NCBI GenBank assembly: GCA_030039005.1 | Contig: JASHQT010000002.1 | Coordinates: 1-31,271, forward strand | DNA from: Bryobacteraceae bacterium | GTDB lineage: Bacteria; Acidobacteriota; Terriglobia; Bryobacterales; Bryobacteraceae | DNA: 31,271 nt | Direction of reading: 5' to 3' | Shown: piece after piece, positions 25,001-31,271 of the stretch | How the letters are laid out: every line of letters begins with the position of its first letter | Position numbering within the stretch: the first letter of the stretch is position 1 | Notes under the pieces: model-generated | Seen by the model: the letters and a program-made list of their open reading frames with translations, nothing else | Databases searched by the model: none | Told to the model about the DNA's origin: nothing | Position numbers and translations under genes: made by a program

Positions 25001-25215
25001 ACACGCGGCTGAGCGAAAGATTCACCCTCCAGTTCCGGGCTGAGTTATTCAATATCTTCAACAACGTGAACTTTAGCCTGCCCACGGGAGCGGCTTTCAA
25101 CGCCGGGTCGGCCAGCACGAATTATCAGGCCACACCAACCACAACTGGCAACGAGATTACCTCCATTGTGGGCAACGCGCGGCAGACGCAGTTCAGTCTG
25201 AAGCTGTTGTTCTGA
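22072..25215 (+). CDS. TonB-dependent receptor with carboxypeptidase-regulatory domain (Oar-like)
   Basis: This 1047-residue outer-membrane protein starts at TTG 22072 behind GAAGGGG. A signal peptide (ALCCLCIIAATISLYGQA) is followed by a CarboxypepD_reg/Ig-like domain (ASISGRVTDASGAVVTDAPV, GRYSVPDLPIGTYQVQASKS). Next comes the plug domain (MRELPLNGRDFEQLILLAPG, YGAQYGGNGGAINAVSKSG), then a large barrel ending in TQFSLKLLF with a C-terminal Phe. The family is greatly expanded in Acidobacteria and is thought to import carbohydrates, peptides or other bulky nutrients with TonB energy. No TonB box is certain and no substrate-processing gene is adjacent. Many barrel segments keep the family phrases (YDWESNPVEVNN, SLEYTLSIQRELPW), so the copy looks intact. 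Confidence 0.93.
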   Translation: MRGQFWKHQIYSIALCCLCIIAATISLYGQAATASISGRVTDASGAVVTDAPVTIRNMGTAAIQSVNTDMQGRYSVPDLPIGTYQVQASKSGFQTSVRSNIVLEVGSSPVVDFQLAVGQSAQTVEVSAEVSQVETTTAAVSSLVNQTQMRELPLNGRDFEQLILLAPGVSTYPAGGSSALTSVANAYSISGTRPEGYANMLDGENMLNWWQRNAGANVTGTSLGIEGIAEFQTLTGTYGAQYGGNGGAINAVSKSGTNAFHGSAYEFFRNSDLDARSFFDGPSVPPFRRNQFGASLGGPIKKDKVFFFVNYEGIQQVLDTTYVNFVPSPALHQGIISGVQYPVNPASAAMMALYPAAQSLLNSNIGVYNNVGAQTSPENFFLGRVDWNISDKDSFFSRYQIDYGDRTTYAGFGLWPTYDVTHNNFLAAGERHIFSPNLINQFNVYWSRPLSNETQPTTHDALQIFSPERQDAEIALPDGLAALGSAYINPFQYMENKYTERDDLSWIKGSHTIMMGMNFRRDQLNFFADTYANGFYLFTSLPSFLAGDPFEFTGAPNGGTNALRGMRTISMDPYIQDDWKVSSRLTVNFGLRYDWESNPVEVNNLLHNVVGPPFGTGFVNVPHAFATNPANKNFDPRAGLAWDIFGDHKTSLRAGFGIFHDVYQTYTFGSAYKSNPPFLTENQFFTGGDPNFPTPFIGGGTPLLSQTTGLYYGTSTTPYSLEYTLSIQRELPWHTLFTVGYVGTRGVHLLAFHDFNAPIPGINANGQMTFVHPDPTDPSVLVQNPRPDPAFGALDMTDPTSYSSYNALEVGVEHKLSADLVFQFAYTYSHCIDSAYTFAGLGGNNGSSAITNPYDWNADRGNCSFDLRQNLSANIVYQLPFRGNRFKEGWQLTLIQAWHTGVPFTLTEGDQAFLGNNFDVERPNYVAGCNVSANQSVHAWYNPACFTPSAYGTLGDLGRNNIVGPGYLDTDFGVLKNTRLSERFTLQFRAELFNIFNNVNFSLPTGAAFNAGSASTNYQATPTTTGNEITSIVGNARQTQFSLKLLF

Positions 25216-25251
25216 CGGAACCCCAAGCCGATTTCCGGTGTCTAAACGCTC

Positions 25252-26004
25252 GTGCCGGCCAGTGCGGTGGACGTGCGGGCAGGAAAGAATTGGGCGGCCG
25301 TGTGTCTTCTGTACGCTGCGATCTCCGCTTGCATGAATCATCATGCGGCGCTGTCGCCTCCAAAACCCGCCGTTGACGATTCAACGCCACCTTGGCTGGA
25401 TCTCCGGCCAGGCATGGAATTGCAGGTCAACGCCGCCTACTACCGCGAGGGTTCGCCGCGGCGTAGCTTGGCGGATTATCTAGGAGACGAAATCGCGAGT
25501 TATGAGGTTGGCGCGAACGGATCGTTGAGCCTGAAATCGGCATCTTCTCTTCCGGCGGGCAAACAACCTCCCCGCGACCAACCTGCCGTTCCACTGCTGA
25601 TCGGGCGGAGCAATGCATCCAGCCGGTATCACCGCTTGTTTTTTCGGGTGGTGTTCAGCCAAACAGGCAGTCCCCGGCAGGCGATCCTGCTGGGTGCACG
25701 ATCGGACGCAGAGCTTGATCGCATCACGAGCCAGCTTGCAGGCGACCAAGTTTCGTCGTGCCGGGAGCGGTGTACTGTGTTCCCCGAATGGAGCACTGCC
25801 TCGGTGATGATTGCCATCACCGTGAACGGACTGCCCCGAAGAGTTGTCTTCGGCAGCACGATCGGAAATATAGCTGCTCATCCGCTGCATATTACGCTGT
25901 TGCGCAGCGACGGCGGGCGAATCACGTCCGTTCCGGTCAACACCTCCGACCCGGAGGCGCTTCGTCTACCCTTGCAGCACGGAGATCGGATCACCTGGAA
26001 TTGA
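25252..26004 (+). CDS. Putative lipoprotein, unknown function
   Basis: This is a 250-residue protein of no family I recognise. The first in-frame start is GTG 25252; GTG 25273 would give a shorter, more typical signal (RAGKNWAAVCLLYAAISAC). ISAC fits a lipobox, so the mature protein probably begins at that cysteine and is lipid-anchored. The rest is soluble and beta-rich. It includes WLDLRPGMELQVNAAYYREG, a loop with two cysteines (SCRERCTVF), and the end LRLPLQHGDRITWN. That last phrase resembles the ends of export-machinery beta-grasp domains, but the match is weak. It lies 36 bases after the receptor gene on the same strand and may be co-transcribed, suggesting an envelope role. Confidence 0.55.
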   Translation: MPASAVDVRAGKNWAAVCLLYAAISACMNHHAALSPPKPAVDDSTPPWLDLRPGMELQVNAAYYREGSPRRSLADYLGDEIASYEVGANGSLSLKSASSLPAGKQPPRDQPAVPLLIGRSNASSRYHRLFFRVVFSQTGSPRQAILLGARSDAELDRITSQLAGDQVSSCRERCTVFPEWSTASVMIAITVNGLPRRVVFGSTIGNIAAHPLHITLLRSDGGRITSVPVNTSDPEALRLPLQHGDRITWN

Positions 26005-26043
26005 TTCGCCTAGGCGTATAGTAATAGGTGGATCGCCAAAAAC

Positions 26044-26277
26044 ATGGCTGATGTTGTGGAAGCGCTTATCATCGATCTCCTGGACTGGGTGAGCAGCAAG
26101 GAGCGGACCTACGAAGAGGTGATGGAGGCGTGGCGCACGTCCTGCCCGCGGTTGCCGGTCTGGGAGGACGCGAACGATCGTGGGTTGCTCGCGATTGAGG
26201 TTGTGGACGGCCGGTCTCTGGTGCGGCTCACCCCGTCGGGCGTCGCGCTGCTCGAGTCGCGAACTCTCCAGCGTTAG
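26044..26277 (+). CDS. Small conserved winged-helix-like protein
   Basis: This 77-residue protein begins ADVVEALIIDLLDWVSSKER, then TYEEVMEAWRTSCPRLPVWE, then RGLLAIEVVDGRSLVRLTPS. The helix-helix-strand pattern, with a final strand pair and helix (LTPSGVALLESR), is that of a minimal winged-helix domain. Similar small proteins occur in proteobacteria, from memory, without known function. No DNA-binding basic face is striking, so it might mediate protein contacts instead. ATG 26044 follows a weak ribosome site. It is co-directional with the putative lipoprotein and convergent with the PQQ dehydrogenase gene. Confidence 0.7.
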   Translation: MADVVEALIIDLLDWVSSKERTYEEVMEAWRTSCPRLPVWEDANDRGLLAIEVVDGRSLVRLTPSGVALLESRTLQR

Positions 26278-26289
26278 CGCGGCACCCGT

Positions 26290-26318
26290 CGGCGGGTTGG
26301 CAACCAGCCCAACGGCCG
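26290..26318. terminator. Hairpin between convergent genes
   Basis: CGGC (26290-26293) pairs with GCCG (26315-26318), and GTTGG (26296-26300) with CCAAC (26309-26313), around an eight-base loop. The hairpin lies in the 48-base gap between two convergent stops at 26277 and 26326. No clear T-run follows on either strand, so termination is plausible from position but not proven. Confidence 0.4.
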
Positions 26319-26325
26319 CAGTGTC

Positions 26326-27924
26326 TCATTGGAGCAACGTAAAGCCATACAAGCTGTCTCCCGCTCCGACGACGACGTACTGGCGGCTATCCAGCCCGTA
26401 GCTCATGGGACCATTGCTGACGTTGCTGGGCAGATGTGCATGCCACAGGATCTTGCCGTTGGTGGGTTCGTACACGATGAAATTTCCCGAAGGATCGCCC
26501 GTAAACAAGAGCTTGCCCGCCGTGGTCAGAATGCCGATCGTCCCGCCGCCGCGGTTGTAATCGTGGGTCCAACGGATCTGGCCGGTGCGGTAATCGATGG
26601 CCTTGAGCGCGAGCGTGGAGTACACGCCCGAATCGCGGCCGCCGTAGCCTTCCGGTTTGTCGCCCGTATCGGTGAGATAGTACAGGCTGTAGGAAGACAC
26701 GGCGTTCACGTAGAACAATCCGGTATCGGGATCGAAGCTCGGCGACGGCCAATTCGCCGCTCCGCCCAGCGCCGGGACCACCAGCGCGCCGTCGGGCTTC
26801 GGCTCTTTGAGCGGATTGCCGATAGGCTGGCCTTTGGCGTCCAGCCCCTTGGACCAATTGATATCGATGAACGGCTTGGAAAGAATATTCTTGCCGTCGG
26901 TGCGGTCCAGAACGAAGAAATAACCGTTGCGGCTGGATTGCGCGAGCAGCTTGCGCGGACGGCCGTCGATTTCGCCGTCGATCAGCACGGGAGTTTCCGC
27001 CGCGTCCCAATCGTGCGTGTCGTGCGGCGAAGCCTGAAAATACCAGACCAGCTTGCCGGTGTCCGGATTCAGCGCGACGATGGAGCAGGTCCAGAGGTTA
27101 TCGCCTTTGCGGCCCTGCCCGGCCATGACGGGATTCGGATTGCCGGTGCCCAGGTAATACAAATTCAGTTCCGGATCGTAAGTGCCCGGCACCCAGGTCA
27201 TGCCGCCACCGTGTTCCATGGCTTCGGAATTGGGCCACGTGTCGGCGCCCGGTTCGCCCTTGCGCGGCGTGGTGTTCCAGCGCCATTGCAATTGGCCGGT
27301 TTCCGGATCGCGCGATTCGAGGTATCCGGGGACATCCAGCGAATCGCCGCCCACGCCGACGATAATGTGATTGCGAATCACGATGGGAGCGGGCGTGGCG
27401 AAATATTCCTGCTTCACGTCGGCAATCTCCACATGCCAGCGCTCGCTGCCGTCCTTGGCGTTGAGCGAAACCAGGTAATCGTCCGGCGTCTCGAAGTACA
27501 GCCAGTTTCCGTACATCCCGAAGCCGCGGCTGCCGATGTGAATGCCGCCGTGCGATTCCCACTGGTAATGCCAAAGCTGGCGGCCGGTGCGCGCATCGAC
27601 GGCCCAGGCATGATCGGGCAACGTGAAGTACAAAACGCCGTTGACCTCGAGCGGAGTGGATTTGATCGGAGAAGTCAGATTGCCTGTGCCGGCGTCGAGC
27701 CGGTATTCCCAGGCCAGGGTCATGGCCGTGACGTTGGAGGAATTAATGAGCGCAAGCGGGCTGAAGCGGCGGCCGGAATAATCGCCGTTGTAAGTGGGCC
27801 AGGTATCGGTGGGCGGCTTGAGCAGCAGCGCGGGATCCAGGCCTTGGGCATTGAGCTGTCCGGCGAGCCAAAATCCCGTGAACCAATGTCCGGCGAGCGC
27901 GAGGCAGGCGAGACGGAGCTTCAT
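26326..27924 (-). CDS. PQQ-dependent dehydrogenase-like beta-propeller protein
   Basis: This 532-residue protein starts at ATG 27924 (ATGA overlap with the cytochrome stop), giving a signal peptide (LACLALAGHWFTGFWLAG). The propeller begins WPTYNGDYSGRRFSPLALIN, the quinoprotein alcohol dehydrogenase entry motif, and has several tryptophan-docking repeats (VDARTGRQLWHY, LNAKDGSERWHV, LNPDTGKLVWYF). Active-site motifs seen in methanol dehydrogenases are GGGMTW (Trp244), GTGNP (Asn262) and SPHDTHDWD (catalytic-type Asp305). Asp307, two residues on, is the position typical of lanthanide-using XoxF. The Cys-Cys pair is absent and the Glu metal ligand region reads GGDSLDVPGY. Electrons would pass to the co-encoded cytochrome c. 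The substrate is unknown. Confidence 0.88.
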   Translation of the reverse strand: MKLRLACLALAGHWFTGFWLAGQLNAQGLDPALLLKPPTDTWPTYNGDYSGRRFSPLALINSSNVTAMTLAWEYRLDAGTGNLTSPIKSTPLEVNGVLYFTLPDHAWAVDARTGRQLWHYQWESHGGIHIGSRGFGMYGNWLYFETPDDYLVSLNAKDGSERWHVEIADVKQEYFATPAPIVIRNHIIVGVGGDSLDVPGYLESRDPETGQLQWRWNTTPRKGEPGADTWPNSEAMEHGGGMTWVPGTYDPELNLYYLGTGNPNPVMAGQGRKGDNLWTCSIVALNPDTGKLVWYFQASPHDTHDWDAAETPVLIDGEIDGRPRKLLAQSSRNGYFFVLDRTDGKNILSKPFIDINWSKGLDAKGQPIGNPLKEPKPDGALVVPALGGAANWPSPSFDPDTGLFYVNAVSSYSLYYLTDTGDKPEGYGGRDSGVYSTLALKAIDYRTGQIRWTHDYNRGGGTIGILTTAGKLLFTGDPSGNFIVYEPTNGKILWHAHLPSNVSNGPMSYGLDSRQYVVVGAGDSLYGFTLLQ

Positions 27925-28724
27925 TTCAACGTCTCCAGATAAGCTAGAACATTGTGCATGTCGGCGTCGGTGTACTTTCTCAGCAGGTCGGCGTGTGCGG
28001 CCAGGGGATCGTGGATTTCGACTTTCACCCGCGCGTCGCGAGCGAAGCCGCGGTATTCGCCCGAGGCGTCGCGCAACCCGACGTTGAAGTCGTCGACAAA
28101 TTCGAGCGTGCCGCTGAACGACGGACCGGACGGCAGTGTGACCGTAACCTGCGGCCGCGCCTGCGATTCCTCCTGGCGCGAGCGCGGATAGAGCATGCGG
28201 GATTGCAGCGCCACGGGATCGTATTTCTTCGCGATGCCGGCCAGATCGCCCGTGGGTGAGTGGCAAGTACGGCAGCGGCCCGCGCCGTTGAAGAATTCGC
28301 GGCCTTTGTCGCGATCGCCGGTAACCACGTTGAGGATGGTATAGGCGTTGCGATCGATGGCGGCCTGTTGGCGCGAACGCAGAAACGCGGCAATATCCTG
28401 GATCTGGTCCGCGGGCAGGTGGAACGCGGGCATGCCTTTGCCGGGACGGCCCTGCTCGATCACCGGGCCGATCTTATCGCCGCGTTCGTCGTCCAGCGCT
28501 AGTTCGGAGCGCACCAAGTCGGGACCGGTGTCGCCGCCCTGCGCCGTCGTGCCATGGCAAAAGGCGCAATTGCCGATGAAGATCTTCTGCCCGCGCTCCA
28601 CCGCCGCCGGATCCGGAACGGCGCGGCTGATGAGCATGTTGCCTCCGCGGCGCGGCGCGGCGGGCGGCGCTTGCGCAGCGAGCGAAGAGGCTGTGAAGAG
28701 CGCCAGGGCCGCGACCGTTTTCAT
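27921..28724 (-). CDS. Periplasmic di-haem cytochrome c with Sm-like insertion
   Basis: This 267-residue protein starts at ATG 28724, giving MKTVAALALFTASSLAAQA as signal peptide; ATG 28748 in frame would add eight residues and is a fair alternative. The first haem site is CAFCH (53-57), with a methionine ligand in KGMPAFHL (Met98). The second is CRTCH (151-155). Between the second haem and the C-terminus lies a small beta-rich stretch (QVTVTLPSGPSFSGTLEFVD, NVGLRDASGEYRGFARD), an Sm-fold-like insertion seen in related acidobacterial cytochromes. It is probably the electron acceptor of the PQQ dehydrogenase encoded immediately downstream. The coupled start (ATGA) supports a fixed ratio of the two proteins. 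Confidence 0.88.
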   Translation of the reverse strand: MKTVAALALFTASSLAAQAPPAAPRRGGNMLISRAVPDPAAVERGQKIFIGNCAFCHGTTAQGGDTGPDLVRSELALDDERGDKIGPVIEQGRPGKGMPAFHLPADQIQDIAAFLRSRQQAAIDRNAYTILNVVTGDRDKGREFFNGAGRCRTCHSPTGDLAGIAKKYDPVALQSRMLYPRSRQEESQARPQVTVTLPSGPSFSGTLEFVDDFNVGLRDASGEYRGFARDARVKVEIHDPLAAHADLLRKYTDADMHNVLAYLETLK

Positions 28725-28792
28725 ATGTTGCCAGGAACATTCTTTCATTTCTTGGAACCGCGCGTCTACAATGCCCGGCTAGCACGGCGGAA

Positions 28793-30265
28793 TCAGTGCA
28801 ATCGTGAAATGGCTGCTGTTCCCAGGGGCGCCGCTGTGCTCAACAGCATCGGATCGGGAACACGGCGCTTCCTACGGTCACGTATATAATCCACAAACCA
28901 GCGGGTCGCTTCAAAGCCGCGCCAGTACGGATTGGTGCGCAACAAGTCATTTCGAGCGCCTAGGATTTCGCGACGCGCAAAGCGCTGCAGCCCATCCCCG
29001 TGTTCGGGGAGAGGCTCTGCGTCGATGGTTTCGGTGGCGAGCCGCGGTGTGCGACAGTCGTTCAGTTCCACCACCACCATGCGCCCATCGGTGGCGATGG
29101 GATCACCGGTGGAATTGTGCGCATATCGAGGTACGCCGGGCCGGTCGACCCAGTCCAGAACGCTGCCGCACTCGGAGAATGCCAGATCATAAGCCACTTT
29201 GTCGCGCTCCGCATCGACATCCTCGTCGATTTTGTGGGCCACCGTCCTCCCGGGGCGCATGTAAGCGAAATCGATATCATGGGTAGCAGCTCCAATCCAC
29301 ATCTGGCGTCCGTGCCATGTGCCGGCCTGCCACAACCTGATATGGTGGCGCTTGGCCACATCGTTCAGGCCTTTTTGCCAGGAAATATCCTGCTCCTCGC
29401 CGTTGAGCAACTGCAAAGACATCGGTGCGGCCTGGTCGCCATGCAGCTCGGCAACGGCTCGGATGAAGGAAATCCGATCGCGGAGAGAACTGGGCCCCGG
29501 CTCGGTCCACCCGGCGGCTTCGAAGGATTCCGCCAGCTCTCCGCGCGAGCCGATCACAAGAACGTTCGTAAGATCGGACCTACGGCCGGAGGCCGGGGTT
29601 TCGGTGCGGGCAGGCAAGGCGGCCACGATCTCCGACAACTCCCCACGTTCTTCCCCGGTGAGCGTTGGGCCTGCGTCCTGCTCGGCGGGAGGCGCAGGCG
29701 GCAGCGCGAGCGGCCGGGTCAACTTTAGGGTTAGTTCGACGCCGGCCGGATAGTAGATTTCCGGTTCCGGAACTCTCATGAGAAGCGAGCGAATGGCCCA
29801 CTCCGCCAGTTCTGCGTGCACCTCCCACTCCAGCACGGTTCTAATGTACCCGCTTACGCGATAAGACATGCTGCCGGTGGAGCGTACTCCGTGGATGCGG
29901 CCGTCCTCGGTAACGCGCTCGCGGCTGTTATCGACGTCCGACACACGAGCCACCAAGGGTACCGGCCTGCTACCGGGCGGAGTGATGCGGTCAAAGGCCA
30001 AATCGAGACTAGCCGTTTCGTGACGAAGTCCCAAACCGACGCGCGTGACCGATTTCACCCGGCCGGCCAAAGTGCTTCCAGCGGCTAAAATGACTTCGTC
30101 ATCCAGCTTTACCGGCGCGATGAGTACTGCACGGACGACGGATCCGGGAACGCTGGCGTAGGAGCCCACAGCGGTGGTCAATCGAATATGAAGTGGCGTG
30201 CCCTCGGGTAGTGGGCGAATAGACAGCGTGGCAATCGACAACAAGAGACTGACCAACAGCGTCAT
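28793..30265 (-). CDS. Secreted LssY_C-domain protein
   Basis: This 490-residue protein starts at ATG 30265, giving MTLLVSLLLSIATLS as signal sequence; a TTG three codons earlier is possible. Residues about 20-180 resemble a TrbI/VirB10-like or SH3-like beta domain (LPEGTPLHIRLTTAVGSYAS, VILAAGSTLAGRVKSV). A Pro/Glu-rich linker follows. From about 225 the LssY C-terminal domain is clear: LTNVLVIGSRGELAESFEAA, SLQLLNGEEQDISWQKG, HHIRLWQAGTWHGRQMWIGA and HDIDFA, then HKIDEDVDAERDKVAYDL. LssY was named from a Legionella secretion-related locus; its activity is unknown. No type I or II secretion genes are nearby. The last 50 residues are basic and include RDRRKRRVPDP. Confidence 0.78.
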   Translation of the reverse strand: MTLLVSLLLSIATLSIRPLPEGTPLHIRLTTAVGSYASVPGSVVRAVLIAPVKLDDEVILAAGSTLAGRVKSVTRVGLGLRHETASLDLAFDRITPPGSRPVPLVARVSDVDNSRERVTEDGRIHGVRSTGSMSYRVSGYIRTVLEWEVHAELAEWAIRSLLMRVPEPEIYYPAGVELTLKLTRPLALPPAPPAEQDAGPTLTGEERGELSEIVAALPARTETPASGRRSDLTNVLVIGSRGELAESFEAAGWTEPGPSSLRDRISFIRAVAELHGDQAAPMSLQLLNGEEQDISWQKGLNDVAKRHHIRLWQAGTWHGRQMWIGAATHDIDFAYMRPGRTVAHKIDEDVDAERDKVAYDLAFSECGSVLDWVDRPGVPRYAHNSTGDPIATDGRMVVVELNDCRTPRLATETIDAEPLPEHGDGLQRFARREILGARNDLLRTNPYWRGFEATRWFVDYIRDRRKRRVPDPMLLSTAAPLGTAAISRLH

Positions 30266-30334
30266 GAGTACCAATCGGAAGCCATCAGGCAGCAGTTTAT
30301 CCTATACGGATCGGATCAGCCAATATTTTTTCAC

Positions 30335-30349
30335 TGCCGGCCGCCGGCA
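30335..30349. promoter_or_regulatory. Palindrome in the divergent LssY_C/CZB intergenic region
   Basis: TGCCGGCCGCCGGCA is a perfect inverted repeat with seven-base arms around one central base, lying 70 bases upstream of the LssY_C gene and 132 bases before the CZB gene. The 216-base region otherwise holds no gene or RNA that I recognise. It could be an operator for either divergent gene. Confidence 0.3.
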
Positions 30350-30406
30350 AATTTCAGTCGGGAGGCTCAACCGGTCCGGGGACTGCGCTGTGGCGATGAT
30401 TCGCGT

Positions 30407-30429
30407 AGGTGACCTCAGGTCCGCCAGGT
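30407..30429 (+). promoter_or_regulatory. Phased AGGT half-sites upstream of the CZB gene
   Basis: AGGT occurs at 30407, 30417 and 30426, spaced by about one helical turn. The first two lie within overlapping palindromes, AGGTGACCT (30407-30415) and GACCTCAGGTC (30411-30421). The cluster ends 52 bases before ATG 30482. It may be an operator for a dimeric regulator, but no factor is identified. Confidence 0.3.
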
Positions 30430-30481
30430 CGCCATTCAAATCTCGGGTGGGGGCAGCCGATGAGTTCGAGGGAGCTAACCC

Positions 30482-30847
30482 ATGACGACGTTAGAAGACC
30501 AGATTTCGGCCGCGATCGGCGCGCATGGATTGTGGAAAGGCCGGCTGCGCGCGGCTATCGACAGCGGCAAGAGCGATGTATCGATCGAAGCTGTTCGGGA
30601 CGATCATCAATGCAGTTTTGGGAAGTGGCTGTATGGACCGGAACTGAGCACTCAAAACAAGAATTCCCCACACTATAAGGCGTGCGCGGATCTGCATCGC
30701 CGCTTTCATGCCGCTGCCGCAGCGGTGATGTCCCTGGCGATGCAGGGAAAGAAGCAAGAAGCGTCTCAGGCGCTGGATGGAAACGGGGAGTTCAAGAAGT
30801 TATCCACTGAACTCACTCGTGCGCTGCTGGAGTGGAAAGGCGTTTAG
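30482..30847 (+). CDS. Stand-alone CZB (chemoreceptor zinc-binding) domain protein
   Basis: This 121-residue protein is almost only a CZB domain. ISAAIGAHGLWKGRL gives His15, DDHQCSFGKWLYG gives Cys44, and LHRRFHAAA gives His72 and His76. These are the one Cys and three His that bind zinc in this family. Known CZB domains sit on chemoreceptors or diguanylate cyclases (for example DgcZ and TlpD) and sense zinc or hypochlorite through the zinc-bound cysteine. Here no signalling output domain is attached, so the protein may act in trans on a receptor encoded elsewhere. It has a good ribosome site (GAGGGAG, seven bases before ATG 30482). A metal or oxidant buffer role is the alternative. Confidence 0.9.
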   Translation: MTTLEDQISAAIGAHGLWKGRLRAAIDSGKSDVSIEAVRDDHQCSFGKWLYGPELSTQNKNSPHYKACADLHRRFHAAAAAVMSLAMQGKKQEASQALDGNGEFKKLSTELTRALLEWKGV

Positions 30848-30853
30848 AGACGC

Positions 30854-30895
30854 AAGCCTCCGCTGCGGCGAACTAGCAATCCATTCGCAGGGCTT
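30854..30895. terminator. Nested inverted repeat between convergent genes
   Basis: AAGCC (30854-30858) pairs with GGCTT (30891-30895) and, inside it, GCGAA (30868-30872) with TTCGC (30884-30888). The structure lies in the gap between the CZB stop and the convergent PEP-CTERM gene stop. No T-run follows, so a bidirectional terminator is only suggested by position. Confidence 0.35.
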
Positions 30896-30914
30896 CGAGG
30901 TTTCAGGCGAGAGC

Positions 30915-31271
30915 TCAGGGCTGGGGAGTGGATTGAGCTTCCTTCTTGCGCCGTCTGGCGACAAGAATTCCCATAGCGAGCGCGGCCGCCACGGCCATAA
31001 CGGAAGCCAAGCGTGGTTCGGGCACCGCTGCGAAAGCCGGTGTCAATCGAAGGGGTGAGTTGTTGAAGTTGGTGGTGACGTTGGAAGTATCGGGGTCGGC
31101 AGTGGTGAACAGATCTGTAATAGGCTCGCTGGGCGTGTTGACGTTCAGCACTGGCGGGCCTTCTGGGCCGAAGGGCGCGTCCTGGGATCCGGTGTAGAGA
31201 AGCGAGACCGGCGAGGTCGAAACCACGGGTGTTATGGGAGCAGCATCATAGAGCGGCAAAACCTGGTAATT
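30915..31271 (-). CDS. PEP-CTERM sorting-domain protein, 5' end outside window
   Basis: The frame is open to the right edge, so only the last 118 residues are seen. The visible N-terminal part is low in charge and rich in Pro, Thr, Ser and Asn (TTADPDTSNVTTNFNNSPLR), as in secreted surface proteins. The end is a complete PEP-CTERM signal: VPEP, a hydrophobic helix (LASVMAVAAALAMGILVA) and a basic cluster RRRKK. Such proteins are recognised by exosortase (EpsH family) and are usually linked to extracellular polysaccharide or biofilm. No exosortase gene lies in the window. The mature function cannot be judged from this fragment. Confidence 0.85.
   Translation of the reverse strand, partial: NYQVLPLYDAAPITPVVSTSPVSLLYTGSQDAPFGPEGPPVLNVNTPSEPITDLFTTADPDTSNVTTNFNNSPLRLTPAFAAVPEPRLASVMAVAAALAMGILVARRRKKEAQSTPQP

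Noticed and set aside
26329..27942. 537-codon open frame on the plus strand
   Set aside because: Exact antisense of the PQQ dehydrogenase, which has clear propeller and active-site motifs. The antisense product has none, and its length is explained by high GC content.
30266..30481. Riboswitch such as a c-di-GMP aptamer upstream of the CZB gene
   Set aside because: The conserved core pieces of known aptamers could not be lined up. Only palindromes and AGGT repeats are evident.

Overview
The window is GC-rich, gene-dense DNA, most likely from a soil Acidobacteriota of the Bryobacterales/Solibacter type. This assignment is inferred from family content, not from a marker gene. The evidence is a TTG-started, roughly 1050-residue TonB-dependent receptor with an N-terminal carboxypeptidase-regulatory domain, a VWFA-related acidobacterial protein, a copper-monooxygenase/cytochrome c/TPR fusion, a PQQ dehydrogenase coupled to a di-haem cytochrome c, and a PEP-CTERM sorted protein. 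No rRNA, tRNA, CRISPR array, IS element or phage gene was seen. No stretch longer than about 210 bases lacks a gene.

Layout. 1-2036 (+): the 3' part of an amidase, coupled to a small outer-membrane beta-barrel protein. 2062-2446 (+): the 3' remnant of a PIN-type toxin followed by its HicB-like ribbon-helix-helix antitoxin. 9181 down to 2430 (-): an eight-gene, tightly coupled operon, in transcription order SPFH/zinc-ribbon protein, AdoMet decarboxylase (SpeD type), two zinc-ribbon DUF4178 proteins, a 61-residue membrane peptide, DUF350, a membrane-anchored aminopropyltransferase (SpeE type) and a Tat-type FAD amine oxidase-like protein. This is the most interesting unit: polyamine chemistry joined to a membrane-stress module. 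10968-9274 (-): cytochrome c/Cu-monooxygenase/TPR protein, divergent from a DUF4337 membrane protein (11039-11581, +). 11616-14935 (+): HAD phosphatase, RfaE/HldE-like PfkB kinase, ROK sugar kinase and ThiE-like synthase, mostly with overlapping start and stop codons. 15809-14868 (-): a His-rich CDF metal exporter whose tail lies antisense to the end of the ThiE-like gene. 18639-15825 (-): the TldD/TldE protease pair. 19762-18719 (-): a VWFA-related secreted protein.

19901-21915: P-loop kinase (+), GT2 glycosyltransferase (-) and L-2-haloacid dehalogenase (+). 22072-25215 (+): the TonB-dependent receptor, followed by a putative lipoprotein and a small conserved protein. 28724-26326 (-): cytochrome c and PQQ dehydrogenase, overlapping by ATGA. 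30265-28793 (-): a secreted LssY_C-domain protein. 30482-30847 (+): a stand-alone CZB zinc-binding protein. The right edge carries the 3' part of a PEP-CTERM protein (-).

Functionally the window is mostly envelope and periplasmic biology: outer-membrane transport, periplasmic oxidation with cytochrome electron transfer, metal export and sensing, and membrane-stress/polyamine metabolism. A small sugar-phosphate/thiamine cluster is also present. All functions are read from motifs and family resemblance by eye; no database search was possible.
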